NCBI GenBank assembly: GCA_903878265.1
Contig: CAIRHD010000198.1
Span: 1-34,272 of the forward strand
Length of the DNA stretch: 34,272 nt
Reading direction: 5' to 3'
DNA from: an uncultured Bacteroidales bacterium
GTDB lineage: Bacteria; Bacteroidota; Bacteroidia; Bacteroidales; UBA4417
This document shows, in pieces, positions 21,197-30,311 of this stretch. The notes below the pieces were generated by a model. The model made no database searches, had not been told where the DNA came from, and saw nothing but the letters and a program-made list of their open reading frames with translations. The position numbers and the translations under genes are program-made. Positions within the stretch are counted from its first letter, which is position 1, and every line of letters begins with the position of its first letter.

Positions 21197-21708
21197 AACA
21201 TTGTCATTAAGTTTTCAAGTACTATTGTTTATTTTGGCATTGTAGAAATGATGTTTAATGTTATTTCATGAATGTTGCATTTGTAGTTTTAGCGTGTTGA
21301 CTAATTGCTGAAGCTATCACAAGTAGCGATTGGGTGTTACTTCGCCATCAACCAACACGGATGATTGCGAGGCAGAAGAGGCTACAAATATACGCGAAAA
21401 CCAACTATTTGTTATAGCGCTAATTGCGGCGGTTACATATTATTTTGATGTACTGGCTTAATACTTGAAGAAAAAAAATGATCAGAAATTATTTCTAACA
21501 TGGTCTTATTACTTTTAATACATTCTTATTTTCTTGCTTTTTGCCCGATGTTTCGAAAAGCTCATTCGGTGGCAAAAAGTATCAATTTAGCAGAGCGGTC
21601 TCAAAAGTGCCATTAAAAATAAGCAATGGGTGAAAAAAAATCAAGGCTTTATAAGAATATGCCAGCGGCTCTTAGTCAAGGTATGTGCTGAAGGCATGAG
21701 TGTAAGAA

Positions 21709-21890
21709 CAACAGGCAGTATGCCAACTGCCTATACCTACCTCCGAACTACCAACAGGCAGTATGTGTACTGCCTATACCTACCTCCGAACTACCAACAG
21801 GCAGTATGTGTACTACCTATACCTACCTCCGGACTACCAACAGGCAGTATGTGTACTGCCTATACCTACCTCCGAACTACCTACAGGCAG
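21709..21890. repeat. 43-bp tandem repeat, four copies plus a partial fifth, with internal inverted repeat
   Basis: CAACAGGCAGTATGTGTACTGCCTATACCTACCTCCGAACTAC; starts at 21709, 21752, 21795, 21838 and 21881. Confidence 0.95.
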
Positions 21891-21891
21891 C

Positions 21892-21934
21892 AAAAAGGTG
21901 GTTACAGGCAGGGCTAACCCTGTATGTAACCACC
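21892..21934 (-). terminator. Strong intrinsic terminator on the minus strand
   Basis: Minus strand GGTGGTTACA-TA-CAGGG-TTAG-CCCTG-CC-TGTAACCACC followed by TTTTT; 60 bp past stop of the 21995-22474 ORF. Confidence 0.8.
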
Positions 21935-21994
21935 CCAAACGGCAGTATAGTGTGGCTAAGCCCTTTTTAAAATACGGCTTCGCCCAGGCTGTTG

Positions 21995-22474
21995 TTAAAC
22001 ATTTTTTTCCTTCACGGCTTTAGGCTTGCCGGGAAATTTCTGGTTCAAATCCTCATAAATCATTTTTGCACCAGGCACATTTTGTTGAGACAACAGCTTG
22101 ATATTGCGATAATAGGCAATGGCCGAATTGTACAAGTCGGTGCCTAACAATATTGCGGTGTCTTCCATGCCGTTTACAACTGCATTTAGCCGGGCAATAC
22201 GCGGCATAATGGCCATGCGTGCCTTTAAATCCTTGTCGAACTCTGCTACATTGATAAAAGCAGGCACCAGCTCGGGCTTGCTCACCATGTAAACGCTAAT
22301 TTTCGAGATCCATACCTGGGTGCCCTCGGCCACCCTGCCGTATTGTTGCCTTTCTTCGGGCTGCAACGCGATTACCTTGCCTTCCAGTATCGCTTCGATA
22401 GATGCTAAATTCTGGTCTATTTGAGCAACTTCAGCTTCCGAAAATTCCAATGAAATCAAATCGTCTAATGCCAT
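21995..22474 (-). CDS. Conserved hypothetical protein
   Basis: 159 aa, predicted helical, MALDDLISLEFSEAEVAQIDQNLASIEAIL...YNSAIAYYRNIKLLSQQNVPGAKMIYEDLNQKFPG; own terminator downstream. Confidence 0.75.
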   Translation of the reverse strand: MALDDLISLEFSEAEVAQIDQNLASIEAILEGKVIALQPEERQQYGRVAEGTQVWISKISVYMVSKPELVPAFINVAEFDKDLKARMAIMPRIARLNAVVNGMEDTAILLGTDLYNSAIAYYRNIKLLSQQNVPGAKMIYEDLNQKFPGKPKAVKEKNV

Positions 22475-22696
22475 AATGTTTAGGGGTTAAGTGTAATTTG
22501 TTTTGGTTTATTGTTGTCTGTGTTGCAAATATAAACAGAATTGTTTGAGCTATGCAAAGATGTTAAAATAATTTTCCCAATTATACATCAAGAGGGATAA
22601 ATTGCCGCGTATTTTCTTGGTTTAACCATTCTTTGTGGCCATTTGTGTCATGGTGGCTTAGAGGCGTTTCTTCATTTTAGGGTTCTCGGGGCGGGC

Positions 22697-25600
22697 TTAT
22701 CTCTTCAAATGCTTTTTTATCAATTTTATCAATTCGTCCCTGTCGATTGGTTTGGCAATATAGTCGTTGCAGCCCGCTGCTAAAGCTTTCTCCCTGTCGC
22801 CGGTAAGCCCATAAGCCGTTTGCGCAATTATTACCACATCCTTGTTGAACCCGCGTATTTGTTGCGTGGCTTCGTACCCGCCCATTTCAGGCATTTGTAT
22901 ATCCATCAATATCAAATCAATGTCGGGATTGTTGCGCGCAACTTCCACGGTTTCTGTGCCTGAGCGCACTTTTACTATTTCTTTGCCAAACATCTTGACT
23001 ATGATGCCTATCAGCTTTTCGGATGTTTCATCGTCCTCGGCAATAAGTATTTTAAGGCCCGAGACTGGGGTATTGGGCTGGGTTCCAGCGGCAATGGCCT
23101 GACTGTCTTTTTTATCTTCCGTTTGGGTGTTGTATGGCAAGGTGAAATAAAAAGTGGAGCCTTCCCCTTCTTCGCTTTCCACCCAAATTTCGCCACCAAG
23201 CATTTCCAAATAGGCTTTCGAGATGCTCAATCCGAGGCCTGCACCCTGAAAAGCCCTTGTATCGGAGATGTCGGCCTGTATAAAACGTTCAAAAATGGCT
23301 GACTGCCGATCCTTCGGGATGCCGATGCCCATATCTTTTACATAAAATTGCAGTAGATACAAGGCATGCCTTGTATCTGTATCTGCAATTGGAGACAAGG
23401 CGTGCCTTGTCTGTACCAGATTATATCCGAATTCTATGATACCCTTTTCGCTGTATTTAATGGCGTTCTTTATCAGGTTGGTCAGTACGGCATACAGTTT
23501 TTCGCGGTCGGTGCTTATGATGGCTTCTTTGGAGAGCAGGGTAGTGTTGAAAAATAGTTTCATGCCTTTGGCTTCTACCTCGGGCTTGAAAAAAGTGTAC
23601 ATGTATTCGACCTGCTCGTTAATGTTCGATTCCTTTATGTTCAGTGTCATAAGTCCAGCTTCTATTTTCGATATGTCCACAATATCGTTGATGATGTTGA
23701 GCATGCGCGCACCGCTTTTCTCTATTATGCCTATAAACTCCTGTTGCTCGTCGCCACTAAGGTCGGGTTGTTTTAACAAGCTGGCAAAGCCAAGTATGCC
23801 ATTCATCGGGGTGCGGATCTCGTGGCTCATGTTGGCTAGGAAGGCTGATTTAAGGCGGTCGCTCTCCTCGGCATGTTCCTTGGCGGCAATCAATTCCAAT
23901 TCCACATGCTTGCGTTCGGTAATATCGGCATTAAAGCCATACCAAGTAATACTGCCATCGGGCAATTTCTCGGGCGAGGATCTTGAAAAAATCCATTGGA
24001 TGGGTTTGCCCGGTATCTGAACCCTGAACTCGCAAGTAAAGTAGGTTAAATGCTCAGCCGAATATTCAATAGCGTTGATAACCATTTCAGCATCATCGGG
24101 GAAAATCACATTGCCAATCGGGGCAAAATCGTCGATAACATCTTCGGGCGAACAGCCAAAAATGTTCTTTATGCCTTCTGAAGCTATAGGCACATGATAC
24201 GTCCCATCGGGTCGGCGTGTAAATTGAAAGATCAAATCGGGCAAATTTGCTGAAAGCTTCCTAAACTGTAGGTCCTTTTGACGGATCTTTTCTTCAGCCA
24301 GCTTGCGTTCGGTAATATCAATAACAAAAACCGACAACCCAATTATGGTGTTGTTCTCATCAAATATGGGGCTATATCTATCTTCATAATAGGCTCTTGT
24401 TAAGTTTTCATCACCATATTCTTCTGTCAAAACAAATTGTTCGCCAACCAACACTTTATCGAAATTGGCCTTTGCTTTTTCTCGGTCAATTTCATTACTG
24501 ATAAAGCTGAGCATATTGCTTCCCTTTTCAATTTCGGCTCCCCAAATTGCTTTCATGGTTTGTTTGTGAAGCAGGGTAAAATCGAGGTAACAATAATTTA
24601 TATCCAGGGCAAAAACAATGATGCCTTGAGGGCTTTCGAGTATGGCTTTTTTCAGCAATGAAAGCTTGTGGTATTTTTCACGCGATTCGTACAATACCGT
24701 TTCTGCCAGCTTGCGTTCGGTAATATCCCGGATCACAACAAGGGTCCGATTCGTCAAACCCTGTTGGAATTTCGTCCCGTTCATTTCACCGATAAACAAT
24801 GAACCGTCTTTACGTTTTAATGTAAATTCGTGGTTGCGTTTTCCTGTATCATTTTCTATTGTATCCCTAAACACTGCTAAAGCTCTGGGGATTTCTGGTT
24901 CATCGACAAAATCAATGAAATTATGGCCACACATTTCTTCGGGGCTATATTGAAATAGCGTTTTGGAAGCTGATGAAGCATAAGTAATAATACCCCTGGA
25001 ATCCGAAATTGAAATCAGGTCGTTTGTTTGCTCTGTGATGGACCTGAATTTTTCTTCGCTTTCTTGCAGCACCAGTTCAGCCTGCTTGCTTTCGGTAATA
25101 TCGTTGATTACCCCAACCAGGAACTTGTTTCCGTCAGGGTCGGTGTACAACGTTTTTCTTGTGATTACGGTCCTGATATTGCCTTTTCCATTGGTAATAA
25201 ATTCTTCGTTGATGTTTTCTTTTCCTGTTGTAAATACTTCCTCATCTTTGGCAAGGAAAACCTTCATTTGCTCTTCGGGAAAAATTTCATACCCGGTGGC
25301 GCCGATAAGGTCTTCGGACGGCATCGAAAGCAAGGAACACAAAGCATCATTTACCAAGCAGAATTTATGGTTGGAGTCTTTTACAAACAAAGGGGAAGCT
25401 ACCGTGTTGATAATCCTGTCCAAATATTTCTTCGATTCCTGCAAGGATTTTTCGGCCTGTTTGCGTTCGGTAATGTCAATAAACGCTTCGAGCATGGCTT
25501 TTTTGCCCTTGTACATAATACCAGTATGGTATATCTCAAAGTATCTGCCACCCAATACGCCCTGGGTTTCAATGGTTTTGGTTTCGCCAATTTCAACGCC

Positions 25601-26401
25601 GCCATGCAAGGGGCAGTTGGAACATTGTCTTTTATCGTCGCGGTACATTTCCCAGCATTTTTTACCTTGCAGTTGTTCCCCAACTAGTTGTTGCATAGCA
25701 TCGTCAACAAAGAGGATGTTCCCAAACTCGTCCACTATATCCATACCAAAAGGGATGGTTTGCAACAGCAATGCATTAAACTCGTTGCTTTCGCGAAGTG
25801 CCACCTTCGCTTGCTTGCTCTCTGTAATATCTACTACTGTAACGTTGCAGTGTTCACCATTTTCGGAAACTATGCCGGTAAGCAACACATCCATGGGCAT
25901 TTCGCCATCCTTTAACATCACGATTTCACAGGTTTGCTTGACCGTGTTTTGAAATGCTTTTTCGAGAAAGAGGTTGAAAACTGGGCATGTTTCGGGAGAA
26001 ACATGTACGGCAAACCGGCTGTTTATCAGCTTGGAGCGATCCTTGCCAAGCATGACAGCAGCGGTGAGGTTCAGCTCAAGCATGTTGCCTTCTTCCGACA
26101 GCGAAAAGTACCCTGATGGGGCAAAATCATATAATTCGGTGTATCGGCTTATGGCAGCATCGGCGATTAGGCGTGTACGCCGGAGTTCCTTGTTCTGCAT
26201 TTCCAATTCCACCTGATGAACCTCAAGCTCATGGATGAGTTTCAGCATTTCGGTTTGGGAACGGTTGGTGAGCTGCTGGGTTGGTGTGCTGCCACCGAAC
26301 GAAGTTGAAAGGTTGATGGCGTTTTGGTTCATTGACTCTTCTGCTTGCTGGCGCAGTATTTCGGCTTCCGATTTTTCATCTTCTTTCATTGTGATTCCCA
26401 T
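22697..26401 (-). CDS. Multi-PAS hybrid sensor histidine kinase/response regulator
   Basis: 1234 aa; multiple PAS units ending DITERK; HisKA FLANMSHEIRTPMNGILGF; HATPase GIGIPKDRQSAIFERF, GAGLGLSISKAYLEMLGG; C-terminal REC KILIAEDDE...DLILMDIQMPEMGG. Confidence 0.95.
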   Translation of the reverse strand: MGITMKEDEKSEAEILRQQAEESMNQNAINLSTSFGGSTPTQQLTNRSQTEMLKLIHELEVHQVELEMQNKELRRTRLIADAAISRYTELYDFAPSGYFSLSEEGNMLELNLTAAVMLGKDRSKLINSRFAVHVSPETCPVFNLFLEKAFQNTVKQTCEIVMLKDGEMPMDVLLTGIVSENGEHCNVTVVDITESKQAKVALRESNEFNALLLQTIPFGMDIVDEFGNILFVDDAMQQLVGEQLQGKKCWEMYRDDKRQCSNCPLHGGVEIGETKTIETQGVLGGRYFEIYHTGIMYKGKKAMLEAFIDITERKQAEKSLQESKKYLDRIINTVASPLFVKDSNHKFCLVNDALCSLLSMPSEDLIGATGYEIFPEEQMKVFLAKDEEVFTTGKENINEEFITNGKGNIRTVITRKTLYTDPDGNKFLVGVINDITESKQAELVLQESEEKFRSITEQTNDLISISDSRGIITYASSASKTLFQYSPEEMCGHNFIDFVDEPEIPRALAVFRDTIENDTGKRNHEFTLKRKDGSLFIGEMNGTKFQQGLTNRTLVVIRDITERKLAETVLYESREKYHKLSLLKKAILESPQGIIVFALDINYCYLDFTLLHKQTMKAIWGAEIEKGSNMLSFISNEIDREKAKANFDKVLVGEQFVLTEEYGDENLTRAYYEDRYSPIFDENNTIIGLSVFVIDITERKLAEEKIRQKDLQFRKLSANLPDLIFQFTRRPDGTYHVPIASEGIKNIFGCSPEDVIDDFAPIGNVIFPDDAEMVINAIEYSAEHLTYFTCEFRVQIPGKPIQWIFSRSSPEKLPDGSITWYGFNADITERKHVELELIAAKEHAEESDRLKSAFLANMSHEIRTPMNGILGFASLLKQPDLSGDEQQEFIGIIEKSGARMLNIINDIVDISKIEAGLMTLNIKESNINEQVEYMYTFFKPEVEAKGMKLFFNTTLLSKEAIISTDREKLYAVLTNLIKNAIKYSEKGIIEFGYNLVQTRHALSPIADTDTRHALYLLQFYVKDMGIGIPKDRQSAIFERFIQADISDTRAFQGAGLGLSISKAYLEMLGGEIWVESEEGEGSTFYFTLPYNTQTEDKKDSQAIAAGTQPNTPVSGLKILIAEDDETSEKLIGIIVKMFGKEIVKVRSGTETVEVARNNPDIDLILMDIQMPEMGGYEATQQIRGFNKDVVIIAQTAYGLTGDREKALAAGCNDYIAKPIDRDELIKLIKKHLKR
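23348..23412. repeat. Double palindromic (REP/RPE-like) element inside the histidine kinase gene
   Basis: Perfect 24-bp palindrome AGATACAAGGCATGCCTTGTATCT at 23355-23378, flanked by TTGCAG/CTGCAA; second inverted repeat AGACAAGGC-GT-GCCTTGTCT at 23393-23412. Confidence 0.85.
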
Positions 26402-26760
26402 TTAATGGATAGAGCGGCGAAAGATACGAAATATTTATAGTTTGTGGTTTTTACAATACCCATTTTATGCCATTAGTCAACAGCTAACAAATTGAAAAGA
26501 AAACGACCCTGAGATAGCCTATAAGTTTTGTAAATTTGCTAAAAAATGTACGTATGCTTATTGCAAATCCAATATATGATTTAGTTTTTAAAAATTATTG
26601 AATGGTATAAATCCGGGTGCATAAACTGAAATAGCCGCTTCAAATAAACCACTAAATGCCATGTAAATTAAGGCAATCAATATTTTTTATATATTTACGG
26701 CTGATATTCAAAATGAAGTAATATTTTTGTGGTATCGCTTACAATTAATTAAACAAGGAA

Positions 26761-28053
26761 ATGGGTAAAAAACCGCGTCTTTCATTCTGGCAAATCTGGA
26801 ACATGAGTTTTGGGTTTATGGGCATCCAATTTGGTTTTGCACTGCAAAACGGGAATGCCTCTCGTATATTGTTAACCTTTGGTGCCGAGGTGGATCACCT
26901 CAGTTGGTTTTGGCTTGTGGCTCCTATTACCGGCATGATAGTGCAACCGATTATCGGTTTTATGAGCGACAAAACCTGGTGCAGACTTGGTAGGCGGAGG
27001 CCTTATTTTCTGGTAGGAGCGTTGTTGACCAGCATTGCACTTGTATTGATGCCCAATGCGCCACATCTTGCCTCGTTTATTGCACCCATGTTTATTGGGG
27101 GCGGTTTACTGATGATAATGGATGCTTCTATCAATATTTCGATGGAGCCTTTCCGCGCTTTGGTCGCAGATAAACTGCCAGTCGAACAGCATACTTTGGG
27201 GTTCTCGGTCCAAACTTTACTGATCGGGATTGGAGCCGTGGTTGGGTCGTGGCTGCCTTATATATTGGGCAACTGGTTCGGAGTTTCGAAGGATGCCGGT
27301 GCAGCAGGACTTGTGCCAAATAACGTTACCTACTCATTTTATTTCGGTGCTTTTGTGCTGCTGTCAACCATTTTGTGGACAGTTTTCTCAACATCAGAAT
27401 ATCCACCCGACGAATTGGTGAAAAATGCCGAGGTGGAAGAAAAACCTAAAAAGTTTTTCATCCCGCCTATCATGATAAAATTGTTGCTTGTACAGTTTTT
27501 TAGTTGGTTTGCCTTGTTCTCGATGTGGGTTTATACCACACCAGCAGTTGCCTTGAAATTCTATGGCACCTCGGATCCAAATTCACCCGCTTTTCAGGAA
27601 GCAGGCAACTGGGTAGGGATACTTTTTGGGGTTTACAATGGTGTTTCGGCCATAATAGCCATGCTGCTGCCGGTGGTTGCAAAACGACTTTCGAAAAAAG
27701 TCACTCACGCCATGGCTCTTAGTGTCGGGGGGATTTCATTGTTCTCGTTCCTCATTTTTAGCGACCCCAATTATCTTATAATCCCAATGATCGGCATAGG
27801 TTTTGCATGGGGCAGTATCCTTGCCATGCCGTATGCCATGTTGGCAAGTTCCATACCGCCCAAGCGGATGGGGATTTATATGGGTTTGTTCAACATGTCG
27901 ATAACCATTCCCCAAATTGTTAGCGGGGTTTTTAGTGGTTTGATATTGAAATATTTCTTTGCCGATAACCCAATACTGTGCATTGTAATGGCTGGTGTAA
28001 GCATGTTCCTTGGTGCAATAAGTGCATTGTTTATAAAAGAAAAACAGGCATAG
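26761..28053 (+). CDS. MFS transporter, SLC45/GPH-like sugar transporter family
   Basis: 430 aa; multiple TM segments; GMIVQPIIGFMSDKTWCRLGRRRPYFLVGA motif. Confidence 0.88.
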   Translation: MGKKPRLSFWQIWNMSFGFMGIQFGFALQNGNASRILLTFGAEVDHLSWFWLVAPITGMIVQPIIGFMSDKTWCRLGRRRPYFLVGALLTSIALVLMPNAPHLASFIAPMFIGGGLLMIMDASINISMEPFRALVADKLPVEQHTLGFSVQTLLIGIGAVVGSWLPYILGNWFGVSKDAGAAGLVPNNVTYSFYFGAFVLLSTILWTVFSTSEYPPDELVKNAEVEEKPKKFFIPPIMIKLLLVQFFSWFALFSMWVYTTPAVALKFYGTSDPNSPAFQEAGNWVGILFGVYNGVSAIIAMLLPVVAKRLSKKVTHAMALSVGGISLFSFLIFSDPNYLIIPMIGIGFAWGSILAMPYAMLASSIPPKRMGIYMGLFNMSITIPQIVSGVFSGLILKYFFADNPILCIVMAGVSMFLGAISALFIKEKQA

Positions 28054-28082
28054 GCAAGTAGCCTGATAGGAATACCGAATTG

Positions 28083-28141
28083 CGGATAAAAAGGATAAGC
28101 CTGCTCTCATCAGGGATAACTTCTTCTTTTTATCCGTTTTT
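28083..28141 (+). terminator. Possible terminator after MFS gene
   Basis: CGGATAAAAAG (28083-28093) / CTTTTTATCCG (28126-28136), 11-bp perfect stem with 32-nt loop, followed by TTTTTC. Confidence 0.5.
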
Positions 28142-28309
28142 CTTTTTCCTGTAATTTGTCTTTGTGTTTTGCTTCTGCAAATTCAACCATAATTTTGTTT
28201 GCTCTTTTTAGCCGCTTTCGAGGAAGGGCAGTAAGCCTTGGCAGTACAAAAGTATTCGGGTAACCTAATTGAACTATTTTATTTTACCTTTGCGAACTAA
28301 CAAAGCACC

Positions 28310-29329
28310 TTGAAAAAACCATATAAAATACTAATAATCAGGCTTAGTTCCATTGGAGACATTATCCTAACCACTGCTTTGGTGCGCTGTTTGAGGCAAA
28401 CGTATCCCGAAGCTCAGATTGATTTCCTTGTTAAAAAGCAATTTCTCGATACTGTTGAACACAACCCTAACCTTAGCAATGTATTGGTTTTTGAAAAGGG
28501 GCAGAGCTTAAAAGACCTCAAGCAGAAGCTAAAACTCGAAAACTACGATTGGGTAATCGATATTCACCAGAATTTTAGGAGTTTGTACCTTAAATCGGGT
28601 TTGCATATCCCTTTGAAAACTGGTTACAGCAAGCAATTATTCCAACGCACTTTGTTGGTTTTTTTAGGAATAAATATTTACGGAAAGGCTAAACCCGTGC
28701 TGCTTCGTTATTTTGAGGCTGTCGAGAAACAAGGCGTGAAATATGATGATGCCGGAACCGATGTGTTTTTCCCAGAGAAAAATATGGAAACGGTAAAATA
28801 TTCCTTGACACAAAGTGGATATACTTCCGATAAAAATCTTTTTGTGCTATGCCCGGGTGCAAGTTTCTCGAACAAGCGTTGGCTTCCCGATGGGTTTGCC
28901 GCTGTAGCCGAACACCTGATAAGCAATAAAAATGGCTGGGTCGCTTTTATTGGCGGCAAAGGCGACCGGCAACTGTGTGATGAAATTCGAAATAAAATCA
29001 CTGGATCTACTTCTAATTTTGCAGGCCAATTTAGTTTGCTGGATTCGGCGGCATTGCTTTCGTTAAGCGCAGTCTTTGTTGGCAACGACTCGGGAATGCT
29101 CCATCTGGCGCAAGCTTTCAAAAAACCTGTTATCGGCATTTACGGCCCAACCGTAAGGGAACTGGGTTATTTCCCTATGCCGGAAAATAGTTTTGTGGTC
29201 GAAAAGCCAATTGCTTGCCGGCCTTGTACCCACAAGGGATTGGACAAATGTCCGAAAAAACATTTTGATTGCATGAACTTAATCAGTAGCGAAAGCGTAA
29301 TCGAAGCCTTGGAAAACCTACTCAAGTAG
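28310..29329 (+). CDS. Glycosyltransferase family 9 (heptosyltransferase-like)
   Basis: 339 aa, TTG start; KILIIRLSSIGDIILTTALVRCLRQTYPEAQIDFLVK; LCPGASFSNKRWLPDGF; VGNDSGMLHLAQAFKKPVIGIYGPT; IACRPCTHKGLDKCPKKHFDCM. Confidence 0.93.
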   Translation: MKKPYKILIIRLSSIGDIILTTALVRCLRQTYPEAQIDFLVKKQFLDTVEHNPNLSNVLVFEKGQSLKDLKQKLKLENYDWVIDIHQNFRSLYLKSGLHIPLKTGYSKQLFQRTLLVFLGINIYGKAKPVLLRYFEAVEKQGVKYDDAGTDVFFPEKNMETVKYSLTQSGYTSDKNLFVLCPGASFSNKRWLPDGFAAVAEHLISNKNGWVAFIGGKGDRQLCDEIRNKITGSTSNFAGQFSLLDSAALLSLSAVFVGNDSGMLHLAQAFKKPVIGIYGPTVRELGYFPMPENSFVVEKPIACRPCTHKGLDKCPKKHFDCMNLISSESVIEALENLLK

Positions 29330-29536
29330 AAAATTTTGTGCCCAACTTGAATCGCAAATTTTGGCCAACAACATTCTGTTAAACGACAAGCCATCGGAAA
29401 AGAATTGAAGCTTTTGTAAATATTGTTTTTCAACATGTTGCCATAATCACTTATCAATGTGGCAGTTTCTTTACGGGCATTTATAATAGGTTAAACCTGC
29501 TGTTTAAGGCTAGGCGGTACTTATTGGATCAATAAA

Positions 29537-30142
29537 CTACAATTCCTCTGAAATCGCAGAATGAATTAAATTGAGCAGATCAATCACTTCCTTTACTTCG
29601 CCGGCTACCAAATCGCCTAATAATATATTGCCAATCCTTACCCTAACCAAGCGTAAGGTTGGGAATCCGGCAGCGGCAGTCATTTTACGGACTTGCCTGT
29701 TCTTTCCTTCAGTAATCGTTATTGATACCCAGCTGGTCGGACCATGCCGGTCGTCCCTGATTTTTCGTGTACGTGGAGAAAAGTCGGGATCGGTTTCGAG
29801 CATGGCGACTTTACAAGGTTTGGTCAGGTATTTTACTTCGCGGATGCCAATTTCGACACCATTTTGCAGTTTTTGGATGGCTTCATCTGTTATCAATCCA
29901 TCCAATTGTGCATAGTATTCTTTTTCTATTTTCCGGCTTCGGATGTATTCGCTTAGTTGTCCGTCGGTTGTAAGCAACAACAAGCCTTCGCTTTGTTCGT
30001 CGAGGCGACCAATAGCCATGGTTCCTATAGGGAAATCGAATAAACTACCAACCAGTTTCTTTTTGGGCAGTTCGCATACAAATTGGCATAGATAGCCATA
30101 CGGTTTGTGGTGGATAAAATGATGGTGTTCGGAAGTTCCCAT
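29537..30142 (-). CDS. Pseudouridine synthase, RsuA/RluE family
   Basis: GRLDEQSEGLLLLTTDG catalytic motif, EGKNRQVRKMTAAAGFPTLRLVRVRIG; likely start MGTSEHHHFIHHKPYGYL (ORF track gives upstream M at 30190). Confidence 0.92.
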   Translation of the reverse strand: MGTSEHHHFIHHKPYGYLCQFVCELPKKKLVGSLFDFPIGTMAIGRLDEQSEGLLLLTTDGQLSEYIRSRKIEKEYYAQLDGLITDEAIQKLQNGVEIGIREVKYLTKPCKVAMLETDPDFSPRTRKIRDDRHGPTSWVSITITEGKNRQVRKMTAAAGFPTLRLVRVRIGNILLGDLVAGEVKEVIDLLNLIHSAISEEL

Positions 30143-30260
30143 AAACGGATTTGCTGCTAAAAAGCAGAATGTCAAATTGTTAAAACCCAATTTCTATTTG
30201 ATGAAATAGGAGCGAAGTGCAAAGGTAAATTTATACTGTGACTTTTTGCCACATAAAACG

Positions 30261-30286
30261 AAAAAGCAGCCTGTTATGGCTGCTCT
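30261..30286 (-). terminator. Intrinsic terminator downstream of hsp20
   Basis: Minus strand AGCAGCC-ATAACA-GGCTGCT followed by TTTTCGTTTT. Confidence 0.85.
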
Positions 30287-30311
30287 TTCAATTTTCGGTC
30301 AATTCAGTTGA

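Noticed and set aside
21380-21440. attC-like look of CAACTATTTGTTATAGCGCTAATTG
   Set aside because: Does not match the integron core consensus GTTRRRY / RYYYAAC and no integrase in the window.
21709-21890. Possible CRISPR array
   Set aside because: Contiguous 43-bp tandem units without variable spacers, and no cas genes in the window.
21630-22023. 95-aa and 86-aa repetitive ORFs (MCTAYTYLRTT...) over the tandem repeat
   Set aside because: The 43-bp period shifts frame each copy so all frames stay open by chance; no start context or conserved protein evidence.
25035-25952. 305-aa plus-strand ORF antisense to the histidine kinase
   Set aside because: Antisense of the PAS modules; S/L-rich translation and repeated VISxI strings mirror the DITERK linkers.
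28285-28292. TACCTTTG as promoter of the GT9 gene
   Set aside because: The -7-like box matches TAnnTTTG, but the nearest TTG upstream is only 13 nt away and does not fit the usual spacing; left uncalled.
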